A stretch of 64,000 nt of DNA from Lignipirellula cremea (GTDB lineage Bacteria; Planctomycetota; Planctomycetia; Pirellulales; Pirellulaceae): NCBI RefSeq assembly GCF_007751035.1, contig NZ_CP036433.1, positions 62,001 to 126,000 on the forward strand, in the 5' to 3' direction. A program made the translations under genes and the position numbers. Below the pieces are notes generated by a model, which searched no databases, was not told where the DNA came from, and saw only the letters and a list, made by a program, of their open reading frames with translations. Shown here in pieces: positions 1-8,775 of the stretch (positions are counted from its first letter, which is position 1; every line of letters starts with the position of its first letter).

Positions 1-3000
1 AGGTATTCGAGTTTTTGCTTGCCAACGCCTTTCAGCGTCGGAGCAAGTGGCGAGTCCGCAGAAATGGTCGTATGGCATTTCACGCAAGCCGAACGCTCAA
101 AGACCCGCCGTCCCAACAGTGGCGCGGTTTTGTTTTGTTCCGAGGTTAACGACTCGACGGCGGTGAGAATGGCGTGAGCCAATTTCTCTTTGTCGGCTTG
201 CTCAACCGGGGCGACCTGGGACCCTGTCAGAAGTTGCTTTAAAACCGTCGCCAAGTCATCCTCCAGCGCGCTGTCTCGCCTAACGATCGAGGCCTCTGCA
301 TCGACGAGTACGCTGACCAGCGAGGGGTGATCTTTGAACTGCCGCCACGAGCGAATCGCGTCGGTCCGTATTTCGGTCGCCGGGTCGGCGAGCAACTGTG
401 TCCACAATTTGACGTCTGGTTCCTCTTCAATCGCCGGAAGGACGGCGAGAATTTCCAAGCGGCGGTCAAGCTTTTGCTTGGGGTCCGAAAGTCGCTGCCT
501 GAATAGCGTCGTCAAAGGCGCCGCTTTGCGGCCGAACTTGCGAATCAAACCAAAGGCGGCTTCGCGCACCGCGGGGTCATTGTGGTTCGAGAGCGCTGTG
601 AGTTGTTGCATGGCGAAATCGTTGGCCGGTCGATCATCCAACAATCTGAGCAATAGCAAGCAGTCGCTGCTCGATTGCAGCTGGACTTCGCCGTTTTCGA
701 CAGCCGCGAGCAACCGGTCGCCTGCACTTTCAATTAACTGATCCGATACCTCTCCTGATAAAGAGCGCAGCGCCAGGATCGCGGCGGCGGTTATCGGTCC
801 AGGTAGGTCGGTTCGGGCGACCAACCGCCGCAATCCGTCCAAACCGGCCTTGCTACGATTGGCGCGAAGGATCTCCAGCAAGTATTCCACCGGCAGCGAT
901 CCGGGATCGGCTAGCCTCGCGGCGAGCAAACCTTCTGCGTAAGGACGGCTTCCGAAGGACTCGTAGCAAGCAATGTCCAACGCAATCAGTCCGGCTAGAC
1001 GCAGGTTTTCATCCTCAGCATCAAGCAATTTCTCCAGAGCATTTTGTTCCGCGCTGGCATGTTGGGCCAAATGCCAGGCGGCTTCATAGCGAAGGTGCGG
1101 GTCTTCGGCCGCGCCGTCAGACAATACGGCGAGCAGAGCTGAATGGATCTCTTGCGAGTTCTTCAGCGCCAGCGCCGCCTCCAAACGAACCGCCAGTTCG
1201 GCATCCTGGGCCAATGACCGTGCGATTGTGGCGGCTTGTGGGAGTTCGTATCGTCGCAGAATATTGACGGCCAGGCGTCGAACGCGCCATTCGGGATGTT
1301 GCGCCCCGCTGGCAATGGCGGCCTTTGAATTCGGCGTGTCGATGCGCAGCAGCGTCCATAGCGCGCCCGCGGCGCCCAAGGGCTGCTCGGCTTTGGCGGC
1401 TTGTCGAGCGAGCGCCGCGACGACGCTATCTGCATCGTTGTCACTTGCTTTCGCACGTTCAAGCAACCGCTCGATCGCTTGCTCGCGAATTCGATGTTGG
1501 GGCGATCCGAGCGCGGCAACCGCATAGGCGTCGTCGGACCAGTGTGGCGAGTCGAGCTTGTGCTCGACCTGGGGAATTGGCTCCTTCCCGACATATTTCA
1601 CTCGCCAGATACGGCCCGTGAGATCGCTCTCGTCGTCTCGTCCGTACCAATCGGCGACCAGCAGGTTGCCGTTGGGGTCCAGCGCCACATGACTGCAACG
1701 GAAGTGAGGATCTGAACAGCTGACAAAAGCGTGCTTAGACGCCACGTTGTTATGTTCGTCCAGCGCGTACCGGAAGACGCTGCGATTGGCCGCGGCAAAG
1801 CCATGTGCGCCCCAATTGTCCAGGAAAAGACTACCCACGTATTCTTCGGGATACGCCGCTCCGTAATACCGCAGCAATTGAGTCCGCGCGCCGTTGGGCA
1901 ATTCAAAACAGGGCGGGCTGAGCGGATGTCGGCCCGTAAGCCAATCGTTCGGAACTGCGCGGCTGTAGCAGTGATAGTCCACGCCGTCGATCACGCGTAC
2001 GAATCGATTCGGATTCCCTTGACCATTGGACAACAGCCACAACTGACCGAATGGATCGTACTCGAACGAGTACGGCACGCGCAGCCCGTGAACCAACCGC
2101 TGCATGTTGCTCCCATCGGGATTCATCCGCATCACGATGCCGGAGCTGCCTTGCCCGGAAATCGACTCCGTCGGTTCCGCTTCGCCCTCACCGCGCGCCG
2201 GACGGATATCGATGTTGTGATTGCCGACGCTCATATACAAGAGGCCGTCGGGCCCCCACTCCAACACGAACATGCCGAACGGATTCCAAGCCTTGTTGCG
2301 ATCAACCAGCAGCGTCTGCCGGTTGGTCGCTTTTCCGTTTTCGTCGAGGTCGAACTGGTAAAGGTAGTTGTTGGCCGTGCACCACAGCTTGCCGTCCCGG
2401 ATCGCCAGCCCCATGACTGGTTCGTCAAATCCTTCGGCGACCATCACACGGCGATAGCTCTTACCATCCGCCTGCGGCTCCAGCCGGACGATGGGGTTGG
2501 TAAACGGCTTGATCGGCGATCCGCCGGCGCCGTAGCGGTACGTGTGGCTTTCGCTGACATAGATGTTGCCCTCGTCGTCGACGACCATGGTGATTGGGTT
2601 GATGACTTGCGGTTCGGCGGCGACTAGTTCAATCTCGAAGCCGTCCGGCAAGATGAATCGCGGTTGCTCCTCGTCCGCGCTGAGTCGCTCGCGGATACTT
2701 TTATCCGCGGCGTTCGAGGAGCCAGGTTGACCGCCGCCTCCACCTCCGCCTCCGCCGAATAAGTTCCACGGACTGATGCGTGCGTTCCCCAGCATTCCAA
2801 CCTTCGCCCAAGGGGTGTCATCGAAGGCGGTTTGATCCCATTGGTCAGCTGCTTGGAGCGATGCCTTCATATTGCGATCGCTGCCCACGACAAGCGTTTT
2901 CTTGTCAGTCGTTTGCACTTCAAGCCAAGTCAGCAGACCTGCTTGGCCGCCCCCGTTACTGGCTGCGACGGCCAGCACGTTCTTCCCCGCCCGCAATATT

Positions 3001-3308
3001 TTCGCCACTTCGTACGATTCGACCGAAGCCCACGCACCGTCCTCGCCGACTTTCTGACCATTGATATAGACGACGTAACGGTCGTCGGCGGTGATGTGCA
3101 AGCTGGCCGTGGCCGCATTGGCTGTTAGCTCGAAAGTCCGTCGAAAATATCGCGGCTCCTTGGTTGAATCTCCTTGTGCCGCGAGCGGATCGTCCCAGAT
3201 CCAGCCGATGCTCGGCGGCGGATCGGCCTGAACGCTCGAGGTTTGCACAATCCAAGTCGCGAACAAGAAGAAGACCCATGGGTTCGGACGGGTCAGGTAG
3301 TTTTGCAT
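1..3308 (-). CDS. PVC-type c-haem membrane-bound dehydrogenase-like protein (C-terminus cut by window edge)
   Basis: An uninterrupted frame runs from an ATG at 3308 to the window edge, at least 1,102 residues. It starts with a signal peptide. A beta-sandwich, galactose-binding-like region follows (about residues 30-165), then a run of nine glycines, a glucose/sorbosone-dehydrogenase-like propeller, and a long HEAT-like helical region. A c-type haem motif CVKCH lies at about residue 1071, encoded near position 85, so only the end of the cytochrome c domain is missing. This is the standard architecture of the giant secreted planctomycete haem proteins. Substrate and partner are unknown. It belongs to the minus-strand group reaching up to 13.8 kb. 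The family is clear; a sugar or polyol dehydrogenase role is inference. Confidence 0.85.
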   Translation of the reverse strand, partial: MQNYLTRPNPWVFFLFATWIVQTSSVQADPPPSIGWIWDDPLAAQGDSTKEPRYFRRTFELTANAATASLHITADDRYVVYINGQKVGEDGAWASVESYEVAKILRAGKNVLAVAASNGGGQAGLLTWLEVQTTDKKTLVVGSDRNMKASLQAADQWDQTAFDDTPWAKVGMLGNARISPWNLFGGGGGGGGGQPGSSNAADKSIRERLSADEEQPRFILPDGFEIELVAAEPQVINPITMVVDDEGNIYVSESHTYRYGAGGSPIKPFTNPIVRLEPQADGKSYRRVMVAEGFDEPVMGLAIRDGKLWCTANNYLYQFDLDENGKATNRQTLLVDRNKAWNPFGMFVLEWGPDGLLYMSVGNHNIDIRPARGEGEAEPTESISGQGSSGIVMRMNPDGSNMQRLVHGLRVPYSFEYDPFGQLWLLSNGQGNPNRFVRVIDGVDYHCYSRAVPNDWLTGRHPLSPPCFELPNGARTQLLRYYGAAYPEEYVGSLFLDNWGAHGFAAANRSVFRYALDEHNNVASKHAFVSCSDPHFRCSHVALDPNGNLLVADWYGRDDESDLTGRIWRVKYVGKEPIPQVEHKLDSPHWSDDAYAVAALGSPQHRIREQAIERLLERAKASDNDADSVVAALARQAAKAEQPLGAAGALWTLLRIDTPNSKAAIASGAQHPEWRVRRLAVNILRRYELPQAATIARSLAQDAELAVRLEAALALKNSQEIHSALLAVLSDGAAEDPHLRYEAAWHLAQHASAEQNALEKLLDAEDENLRLAGLIALDIACYESFGSRPYAEGLLAARLADPGSLPVEYLLEILRANRSKAGLDGLRRLVARTDLPGPITAAAILALRSLSGEVSDQLIESAGDRLLAAVENGEVQLQSSSDCLLLLRLLDDRPANDFAMQQLTALSNHNDPAVREAAFGLIRKFGRKAAPLTTLFRQRLSDPKQKLDRRLEILAVLPAIEEEPDVKLWTQLLADPATEIRTDAIRSWRQFKDHPSLVSVLVDAEASIVRRDSALEDDLATVLKQLLTGSQVAPVEQADKEKLAHAILTAVESLTSEQNKTAPLLGRRVFERSACVKCHTTISADSPLAPTLKGVGKQKLEY

Positions 3309-3362
3309 GATGGTTTTCCGCCGCGGAGTGGTTGTTCGTGAAGGGCTCCGTCGCCCGCTACT

Positions 3363-3992
3363 TCATGGAGTGGTGAGAGGTTGGATGAACACCTTCTTGA
3401 TCCAAAACGGCGTGCCGTGATGCTGGAAACCAATCGGCCCTTGAGTGCGTTTTCCCCATTCTTTGGCAAATCTGTCGATCGTTTTTTCCTGGTTAGTAAA
3501 CACGCTGATGACGCCGTTCTCCACGCGAATCTCTAGCCGGTTCCACTCGCCTGCTGGGCGTGCCGCGCGTTTCAGGGGCGGTTTGTCCGGGTAGAGTCCG
3601 CCCGTCGTGCCGTTCCAAATGGTGCGCGGCGGCCCGTCGGCGTTATTCAACTCGACTTGCGTCGCTCCGCCACGTAGAAAGACGCCGCTGTTTCCTTTGT
3701 CGCCTGCTTTCCAATCGACGAAGAGGATGAAATTGTCAAACTCGTCGACCGTCATCAGACTGGAGCCTTGACCGTCGTACGCCAGTACGCCGTCCTGCAC
3801 CGAATAGTGCTCGGATGCATCGCCACGCGACTTCCAGCCCTTGAGATCACGTCCGTTAAACAGCGCGCGAAAGCCTTTCGGCGGGACATTTTCCGCCTCG
3901 GAAAGAGCCGTATCGTTGACCTGTGCGGATGAAAAATCTGCTGGGACCATCAGGATTGCGAGCGTCACGCAAAAAATAGCACGGCGATACAT
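3363..3992 (-). CDS. Secreted DUF1080 (3-keto-disaccharide hydrolase-like) protein
   Basis: The protein has 209 residues. It starts with a signal peptide (MYRRAIFCVTLAIL...), followed by one DUF1080 jelly-roll domain with the hallmarks FRALFNGRDLKGW, NFILFVDWK and NSGVFLRGG. The ATG at 3992 is chosen because it has a GGAG ribosome site nine bases upstream; an in-frame TTG at 4019 is a weaker alternative. DUF1080 proteins are concanavalin-like carbohydrate-binding or hydrolysing proteins, and some cleave 3-keto-glycosides. The next upstream gene, a HEAT protein, ends 51 bases before this one starts, and an oxidoreductase of the Gfo/Idh family lies beyond it. That context fits a 3-keto-sugar pathway. 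The role is inferred from family and context. Confidence 0.85.
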   Translation of the reverse strand: MYRRAIFCVTLAILMVPADFSSAQVNDTALSEAENVPPKGFRALFNGRDLKGWKSRGDASEHYSVQDGVLAYDGQGSSLMTVDEFDNFILFVDWKAGDKGNSGVFLRGGATQVELNNADGPPRTIWNGTTGGLYPDKPPLKRAARPAGEWNRLEIRVENGVISVFTNQEKTIDRFAKEWGKRTQGPIGFQHHGTPFWIKKVFIQPLTTP

Positions 3993-4043
3993 AGGACGAA
4001 GCTCCAAGTTGGGATTCAAAGGTTGATGCGAGCGCCAACGCCG

Positions 4044-4892
4044 TCAGCCAATCGCCGCCAGGCCGCGTTCGGCGGCGTCGCGAATGTGCTGCTCGTTGTC
4101 GCCCAATCGCGCTTTCTGCAAATGTTCGTAGACGCGCTTCGCGTCGTTCGGCTTGCCTCCGGCGGCCAATTTCTCCGCCAGCACCAGGCAGGATTTCGTG
4201 AGTTGGGTGCGTTCCCAGCCCTGAGCCGCATCGGCCGCCTTCAGCAGCGGTTCGGCAGAGTCGGGTTGGCCAAGGCTGGCCAGTCCCAACGAAGCGGCGA
4301 TGCGCACTTCGCGGTCCTTGTCTTGGAGCGCCTCTTGAAACGTGTCGGCCGATGCAGGTTCGGTCAGCGCAGCTAGCGCGTCGATCAGGTTCAATCGCGA
4401 TTTGCCTTCTGCCTGACCCACGGCGTCGCGAATTTGCGCCGCGGCCCGCTCGCCGCCGATCGCCGCCAGCGCCGTGGCGGCGTCGTCGCTTATGTCGGGA
4501 TCGAGCAGCACCTCGCCCAGCGCGGAACAGGACTCTTCGCGACCGGCCCATTGCAGCTCCTGACAAAGGTAGGAGCGGTTATACGGATGCAGATTCATGT
4601 TTTGCAATTGCGACGCCATTGCTTCGCAGAACTCCTTGCGGAGCGGCTCGTCCCGCGTGATCAACGTATGGTTGACGACGCAGTGCAATGCGTAATGCGG
4701 CTTGGCGTTTTCCTGGGCGCCGGGCTCGCCAAGCATTTCGATCAGGCCGAGCAGATTTTGCCGGCCGCCTTTGGCGATTACCTCCACGGCCTTTTCGATC
4801 TTTTCCTGATCGATGTTGTCGGTGTACATGCCGGCCCCGTTGGGATCGGGCATTTCTTCGACGAGACTCTTCAGTTGTTCGGTCACTGCCAT
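4044..4892 (-). CDS. HEAT-repeat protein
   Basis: The protein has 282 residues, no signal peptide, and begins MAVTEQLKSLVEEMPDPNG. From about residue 90 it is built of HEAT/PBS-lyase-like helical pairs such as ALGEVLLDPDISDDAATALAA and VRIAASLGLASLGQPD. The ATG at 4892 has an AAGGA ribosome site; the frame stays open further upstream but without planctomycete-like protein sequence. Such proteins are scaffolds for protein-protein contacts and are often encoded beside Gfo/Idh oxidoreductases and DUF1080 proteins in planctomycetes, as here. Likely cytoplasmic. Function unknown. Confidence 0.8.
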   Translation of the reverse strand: MAVTEQLKSLVEEMPDPNGAGMYTDNIDQEKIEKAVEVIAKGGRQNLLGLIEMLGEPGAQENAKPHYALHCVVNHTLITRDEPLRKEFCEAMASQLQNMNLHPYNRSYLCQELQWAGREESCSALGEVLLDPDISDDAATALAAIGGERAAAQIRDAVGQAEGKSRLNLIDALAALTEPASADTFQEALQDKDREVRIAASLGLASLGQPDSAEPLLKAADAAQGWERTQLTKSCLVLAEKLAAGGKPNDAKRVYEHLQKARLGDNEQHIRDAAERGLAAIG

Positions 4893-4954
4893 CGGTTGAT
4901 TCCTTGTGGACCAGGGTGACTGGATGGTTCGAGCAAGCGGATAGTCGGGTGCGA

Positions 4955-6190
4955 CTACAGCCTCCACGGGGCCCGCATCGGCTGGTTGACCAAGCGATTG
5001 GCTTCTTCGTCGCCGACGATTTGTTCCGTATCCGGATCGAACTTCAGCGGCCGACCGCAGCGGAACGCTGCATTGGCCAGATGGTAAATCGTGGCGACGC
5101 GGTGCGATCTCTCGGCGTGACTGGCGGTCTGTCGCCGCGTCCGGATCGCCTCGGGGAAAAACGGCAGACGCTCTGGTTCGGGCAGTTCGTCCAACTTCTT
5201 CCGGTCCGCTTCGCTGAGCATCTTTAGCAGATCGCCTTCGCTCGTATGTTGCTGCTGCAGCCGATCGTAAGGTTTGCCCCACTCGCCGCTTTCCAGCACC
5301 AGCGTAAAACCGTCGGCGTACTTTAATTCGCACCAGCCCCACAGACCGCAAGCCTCGGGGTGCGCCGGCGGAGCGTAAGGAATGATCTCGACGGGTGAAG
5401 TCAGATCGCGGCCGTATTCATAGGCCATGGCGTGCAGATGATGGTGAGCCATATCGCCCAGACCGCCGCCTTCGTAATCCCAATAGCCACGGTGGCTGCC
5501 GCCGTTTCGATGTTTGTTGAAGGGACGCAACGGAGCGGGCCCGCAATACATGTCCCAGTCGAGATTCGCCGGAATGTTGTCGATCTTGTACGCGACTTTG
5601 CCGCTCCAGCCTTTGACCTTGAAGCCGCCGCGTTGGATATAGACCGAGTCGCATTGCTTCAGTAGCCCGCTTTCGAAGATCTTGCGGGTCTTGCTGGGAT
5701 TGTATCCGCCCTTTTTTTCGATCTGAAAAACCCGGCCGTAGCGTTTCTCGGCTTCGGCGACGGCCCGGCCTTCTGAAATGAATCGGCACATCGGCTTTTC
5801 GCACACGACGTCTTTGCCGGCTTCCATCGCGGCAATGGAGATCAACGCGTGCCAGCCTGGATGCGTGGCGATCGCGACGACGTCGATGTCATCGCGCTCG
5901 AGCAACCGGCGGAAGTCGCTGTAAATCGTTTTGTTGTCGGCGCGGTCCTGGAACTTCACGTCGCACTCGGCCAGCAGGCGAACGCCCGGCCCGAGACACC
6001 CGAACGTGCCTTTACCCCTTCCGCCGCAGCCGATCAATGCGCCCCCGAATTCGTCGCTGGGAGGAGTTTTGTTCGGTCCGCCCAGCACATGCGGCGATAC
6101 GATCATCGGCGCCGTAAGACCGGCCGCCGCGCCGGCGACGAAGGTTCGGCGAGAGACGCTTTGGGGGTGCTTCCGCTGGTTGACCATCAT
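4955..6190 (-). CDS. Tat-exported Gfo/Idh/MocA-family oxidoreductase
   Basis: The protein has 411 residues. The N-terminus holds a twin-arginine signal (SRRTFVAGAAAGLTAPMIV), so it should be exported folded with its NAD(P) cofactor. The Rossmann motif appears as GALIGCGGRGKG, and the family signature EKP (VCEKPMC) with the downstream lysine region is present, followed by the C-terminal Gfo/Idh dehydrogenase domain (GMYxGPAPxRPFNKHRNG-like region). ATG codons at 6190 and 6187 both follow a GGAG site. It ends 62 bases before the HEAT-protein gene starts. Gfo/Idh enzymes next to DUF1080 proteins often form or use 3-keto sugars, which fits the neighbourhood. The substrate is not visible in the sequence. 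Confidence 0.9.
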   Translation of the reverse strand: MMVNQRKHPQSVSRRTFVAGAAAGLTAPMIVSPHVLGGPNKTPPSDEFGGALIGCGGRGKGTFGCLGPGVRLLAECDVKFQDRADNKTIYSDFRRLLERDDIDVVAIATHPGWHALISIAAMEAGKDVVCEKPMCRFISEGRAVAEAEKRYGRVFQIEKKGGYNPSKTRKIFESGLLKQCDSVYIQRGGFKVKGWSGKVAYKIDNIPANLDWDMYCGPAPLRPFNKHRNGGSHRGYWDYEGGGLGDMAHHHLHAMAYEYGRDLTSPVEIIPYAPPAHPEACGLWGWCELKYADGFTLVLESGEWGKPYDRLQQQHTSEGDLLKMLSEADRKKLDELPEPERLPFFPEAIRTRRQTASHAERSHRVATIYHLANAAFRCGRPLKFDPDTEQIVGDEEANRLVNQPMRAPWRL

Positions 6191-6232
6191 GTTCTCCAAG
6201 TTTCAGGCGGCAAGATTGGTGTGCCGAGCGGT

Positions 6233-7417
6233 CTACGGTGCGTCAGTCGAAAGTCGCTCGGCGTTTGCAACTCGCAGACGAGCCCCGTCAAGAACCTTTT
6301 GAGCGTCTTCGAGATTTTTCTTGGCGTTTCGCGCGCGCTCGGAAAGTTCTCGGGCCTCTTCGTATTGGACCTGCGCGTCGTCGGCTTTCGTCTGGGCTTC
6401 TTCGAAACGCTGCTTGGCTGCGTCGTAACTTCGCTGAGCGTCTTCGTACTGCTTCTCTGCTTGTTCGAAAAGTTTCTTCGCCGCGGCGGCTTCGCGCAGT
6501 TTTGGCTCGGCCTGTCGTTGCAAATTGTTGTCGTCCGGCTTTTCCTTCGCCCGCTTGTCGGCTTCTTCCGCCGCGCGCTGGGCGTCGCCGGATCGTCGGT
6601 TCAACTCGCCGAGTTGTTTCTTCACTTCGTCGGCGACTCTTTGGGCGTCGTCTTGCTTTCGTCGAGACTCCTCGGCGCTCTTCCGCGCATCCTCGAATTG
6701 TTTTTTGGCGGCTTCCTCTTGTTGCTTGAACTCTCCGGCGCGCGGGGCAAGCTCTTCCACGTCGCGCTGCCTGGCGGTCAGGTCTTCCTCGGATCTGGCG
6801 AGCAGTCTCTGGGCGACGGCCAGCACGATTTTGGCCCGGCGATGATCTTCCGCCGGGTCAGGAACAATTTTTAGTTGCGGCGCCGCTCTCTGGATCGCTG
6901 CGATTCCGCCGGAGGTGACCTGGGTGTCGCCGACAATCAGACTGGTTAGCTTCGGCAGGCGGTCGAGTCGCCGGATTCCCTCGTCGCTGACCGCCGTACC
7001 GTAAAGATTCAGAAACTCGAGTTCCAGCAAGGTCACGATCTGAGCCATGCCCGCGTCGGATATGGAGGTCTGATTCAGATAGAGTCGTCGCAGAGCGGCG
7101 AGTTTGCCAACGTGAATCAGTCCCGCGTCGGTGATGGAGGCGCCTTGGAGACGCAGCGTCTCCACGTTTTCCAGCGCACCGACATAACGTAGATGGTCGT
7201 CGCTGAGACCGTCCCGAGCGAACTGAAAATCGACCTCCAAGGCATTGCTGTTGGCTGCAATGTAGCGCACTGCGCCGCCCAGTTCTTCGATCCGCTGCAC
7301 TGCTTCGTCTGCATTCGCCGCCGGTCGATAGGCGGGCGTCTCGGCGATTGCAGGCTGCAGGGCGCCGAAGCAGCAGACGACGAGCAAGAGGGCTTGTCTC
7401 ACAAATTTTGGAAGCAT
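6233..7417 (-). CDS. Secreted leucine-rich-repeat protein with long C-terminal coiled coil
   Basis: The protein has 394 residues. A signal peptide ends near AIAETPA. Residues 60-180 form about five LRR-like repeats (ETLRLQGASITDAGLIHVGKL, RRLYLNQTSISDAGM and similar). Residues 200-390 are almost purely heptad-rich charged helix full of E, K, A and Q, predicted to be a long coiled coil. The ATG at 7417 lies five bases after the stop codon of the upstream DUF1501 gene, so the two are probably cotranscribed. LRR proteins with GLxxL-type repeats are common in planctomycete surface operons. A structural or adaptor role is likely; no enzymatic residue is evident. Confidence 0.85.
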   Translation of the reverse strand: MLPKFVRQALLLVVCCFGALQPAIAETPAYRPAANADEAVQRIEELGGAVRYIAANSNALEVDFQFARDGLSDDHLRYVGALENVETLRLQGASITDAGLIHVGKLAALRRLYLNQTSISDAGMAQIVTLLELEFLNLYGTAVSDEGIRRLDRLPKLTSLIVGDTQVTSGGIAAIQRAAPQLKIVPDPAEDHRRAKIVLAVAQRLLARSEEDLTARQRDVEELAPRAGEFKQQEEAAKKQFEDARKSAEESRRKQDDAQRVADEVKKQLGELNRRSGDAQRAAEEADKRAKEKPDDNNLQRQAEPKLREAAAAKKLFEQAEKQYEDAQRSYDAAKQRFEEAQTKADDAQVQYEEARELSERARNAKKNLEDAQKVLDGARLRVANAERLSTDAP

Positions 7418-7422
7418 GTCAT

Positions 7423-8694
7423 TTAGCCAAGGAGTTCTAAAATCGGTTTGGCCGTTTTCTCAACGAGTGGAATAGGGCGTAGACCCGGGGCGAGAAACTC
7501 CTGATGGATGTCCATTCCGAGCGCCAGGCAAAGGGTGGCCATGAAGTCCGGCGCGCTGACGGGACGATCGACGATGTCGTTGCCGGGATTCTTCCCGTCC
7601 TCGCTGGTCTTTCCGATGACCTGACCCGTGTTCAGGCCGCCGCCGGCGAACACACTGCTCCAGGCGCGGCAGAAGTGCCCCGCACCGTTGCCAGGCGAAC
7701 GACCAAATTCGCCCATCCACACGACAAGCGTGTCGTCCAACATGCCGCGCTGCTTCAAGTCGCGAATCAGCGTCGCCATGCCTGCGTCCATCCAAGGGGC
7801 TCGCGCGGCAATCGGTTTGGCGGCCCCACTGTGATCGTCCCAGCCGCGATGGATCACTTCGACGAAGGAAACTCCCGCCTCCACCAGGCGTCGGGCGAGC
7901 AAGCAGGACTGGCCGAACTTGTGTTGACCGTACGCTTCGCGCAGTTTCTCCGGCTCTTCGTCCAGTCGAAAGGCGCGCGATCGTTTGGAGTGCATCAGCC
8001 GAACCGCGCGATTAAAGGCCGATTGTTTGGCGCCGACGGCTGGCAAGGCGTAACGCTCGGCGAACCGCTGCTCTCCGCCGGCCAACAATTCCAGTCGCGC
8101 ATCGATATCGTCGCCGCTGGGCGTCAAGTTCTCTAAACCTTCGCTCGGATCGAGGACGGCCAACGGCGCGTGGGTGGGGCCCAGGTACGCGGGAACGCTG
8201 CGATAGAGTCGTCCGCCGTCGGCGCGGTCGAACCCGGCGTCGACAGTGACAAACGCCGGCATATCGTCGTCCGGCAGGCCGATCTGCGACGAGGCAATAC
8301 TGCCGATGGACGGGTGCTCAAAAGCCGTCGTGCGCTTGTAGCCCGTGTGCAGGAAGTACTTGGCGTCATAATGTCCGTTAATCTCGGTGGACATCGACCG
8401 CACGATCGCCAGGTCCTCCATGCTCTGCGCGAGTTGCGGTAATTGTTCGACAATGTGGATGCCCGGCACCGAGGTGGACATCGACTTGAACTCGCCCTTC
8501 GGTTTGGGATCGAACGTATGCTGTTGGCTGGGGCCGCCGTCCATCCACAGCAAGATGCACGCTTTGCCGCGAGGGCGCTTGATGGCGGCGCGGGCAAGCG
8601 ACTCGAACCAGGGAACCGAGGCGCCAGACAGCAAGCCGGCGGCTGAAAGTTTCAACCAGTCGCGGCGTGGAAGAGTTTCCCTCAGGTATCGCAT
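7423..8694 (-). CDS. DUF1501 protein (Tat-exported, sulfatase-like fold)
   Basis: The protein has 423 residues. It begins MRYLRETLPRRDWLKLSAAG, a twin-arginine-like signal, followed by the DUF1501 core: CILLWMDGGPSQQHTFDPK, the conserved ARRLVEAGVSFVEV segment, VIHRGWDDH, and LVVWMGEFGRSPG. DUF1501 belongs to the alkaline-phosphatase/sulfatase superfamily; its activity is unknown. The ATG at 8694 follows an AAGGAGAA ribosome site. In planctomycetes DUF1501 is nearly always paired with a DUF1549/DUF1553 cytochrome, and that gene lies directly upstream. Confidence 0.9.
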   Translation of the reverse strand: MRYLRETLPRRDWLKLSAAGLLSGASVPWFESLARAAIKRPRGKACILLWMDGGPSQQHTFDPKPKGEFKSMSTSVPGIHIVEQLPQLAQSMEDLAIVRSMSTEINGHYDAKYFLHTGYKRTTAFEHPSIGSIASSQIGLPDDDMPAFVTVDAGFDRADGGRLYRSVPAYLGPTHAPLAVLDPSEGLENLTPSGDDIDARLELLAGGEQRFAERYALPAVGAKQSAFNRAVRLMHSKRSRAFRLDEEPEKLREAYGQHKFGQSCLLARRLVEAGVSFVEVIHRGWDDHSGAAKPIAARAPWMDAGMATLIRDLKQRGMLDDTLVVWMGEFGRSPGNGAGHFCRAWSSVFAGGGLNTGQVIGKTSEDGKNPGNDIVDRPVSAPDFMATLCLALGMDIHQEFLAPGLRPIPLVEKTAKPILELLG

Positions 8695-8775
8695 TGCGCC
8701 TTCTCCTTGGAATGATCGGAAAAGCATGGCCGCCCCGCGGTATTCGCCAGACCGGCGGGATCGCCCGTTCTTGAT

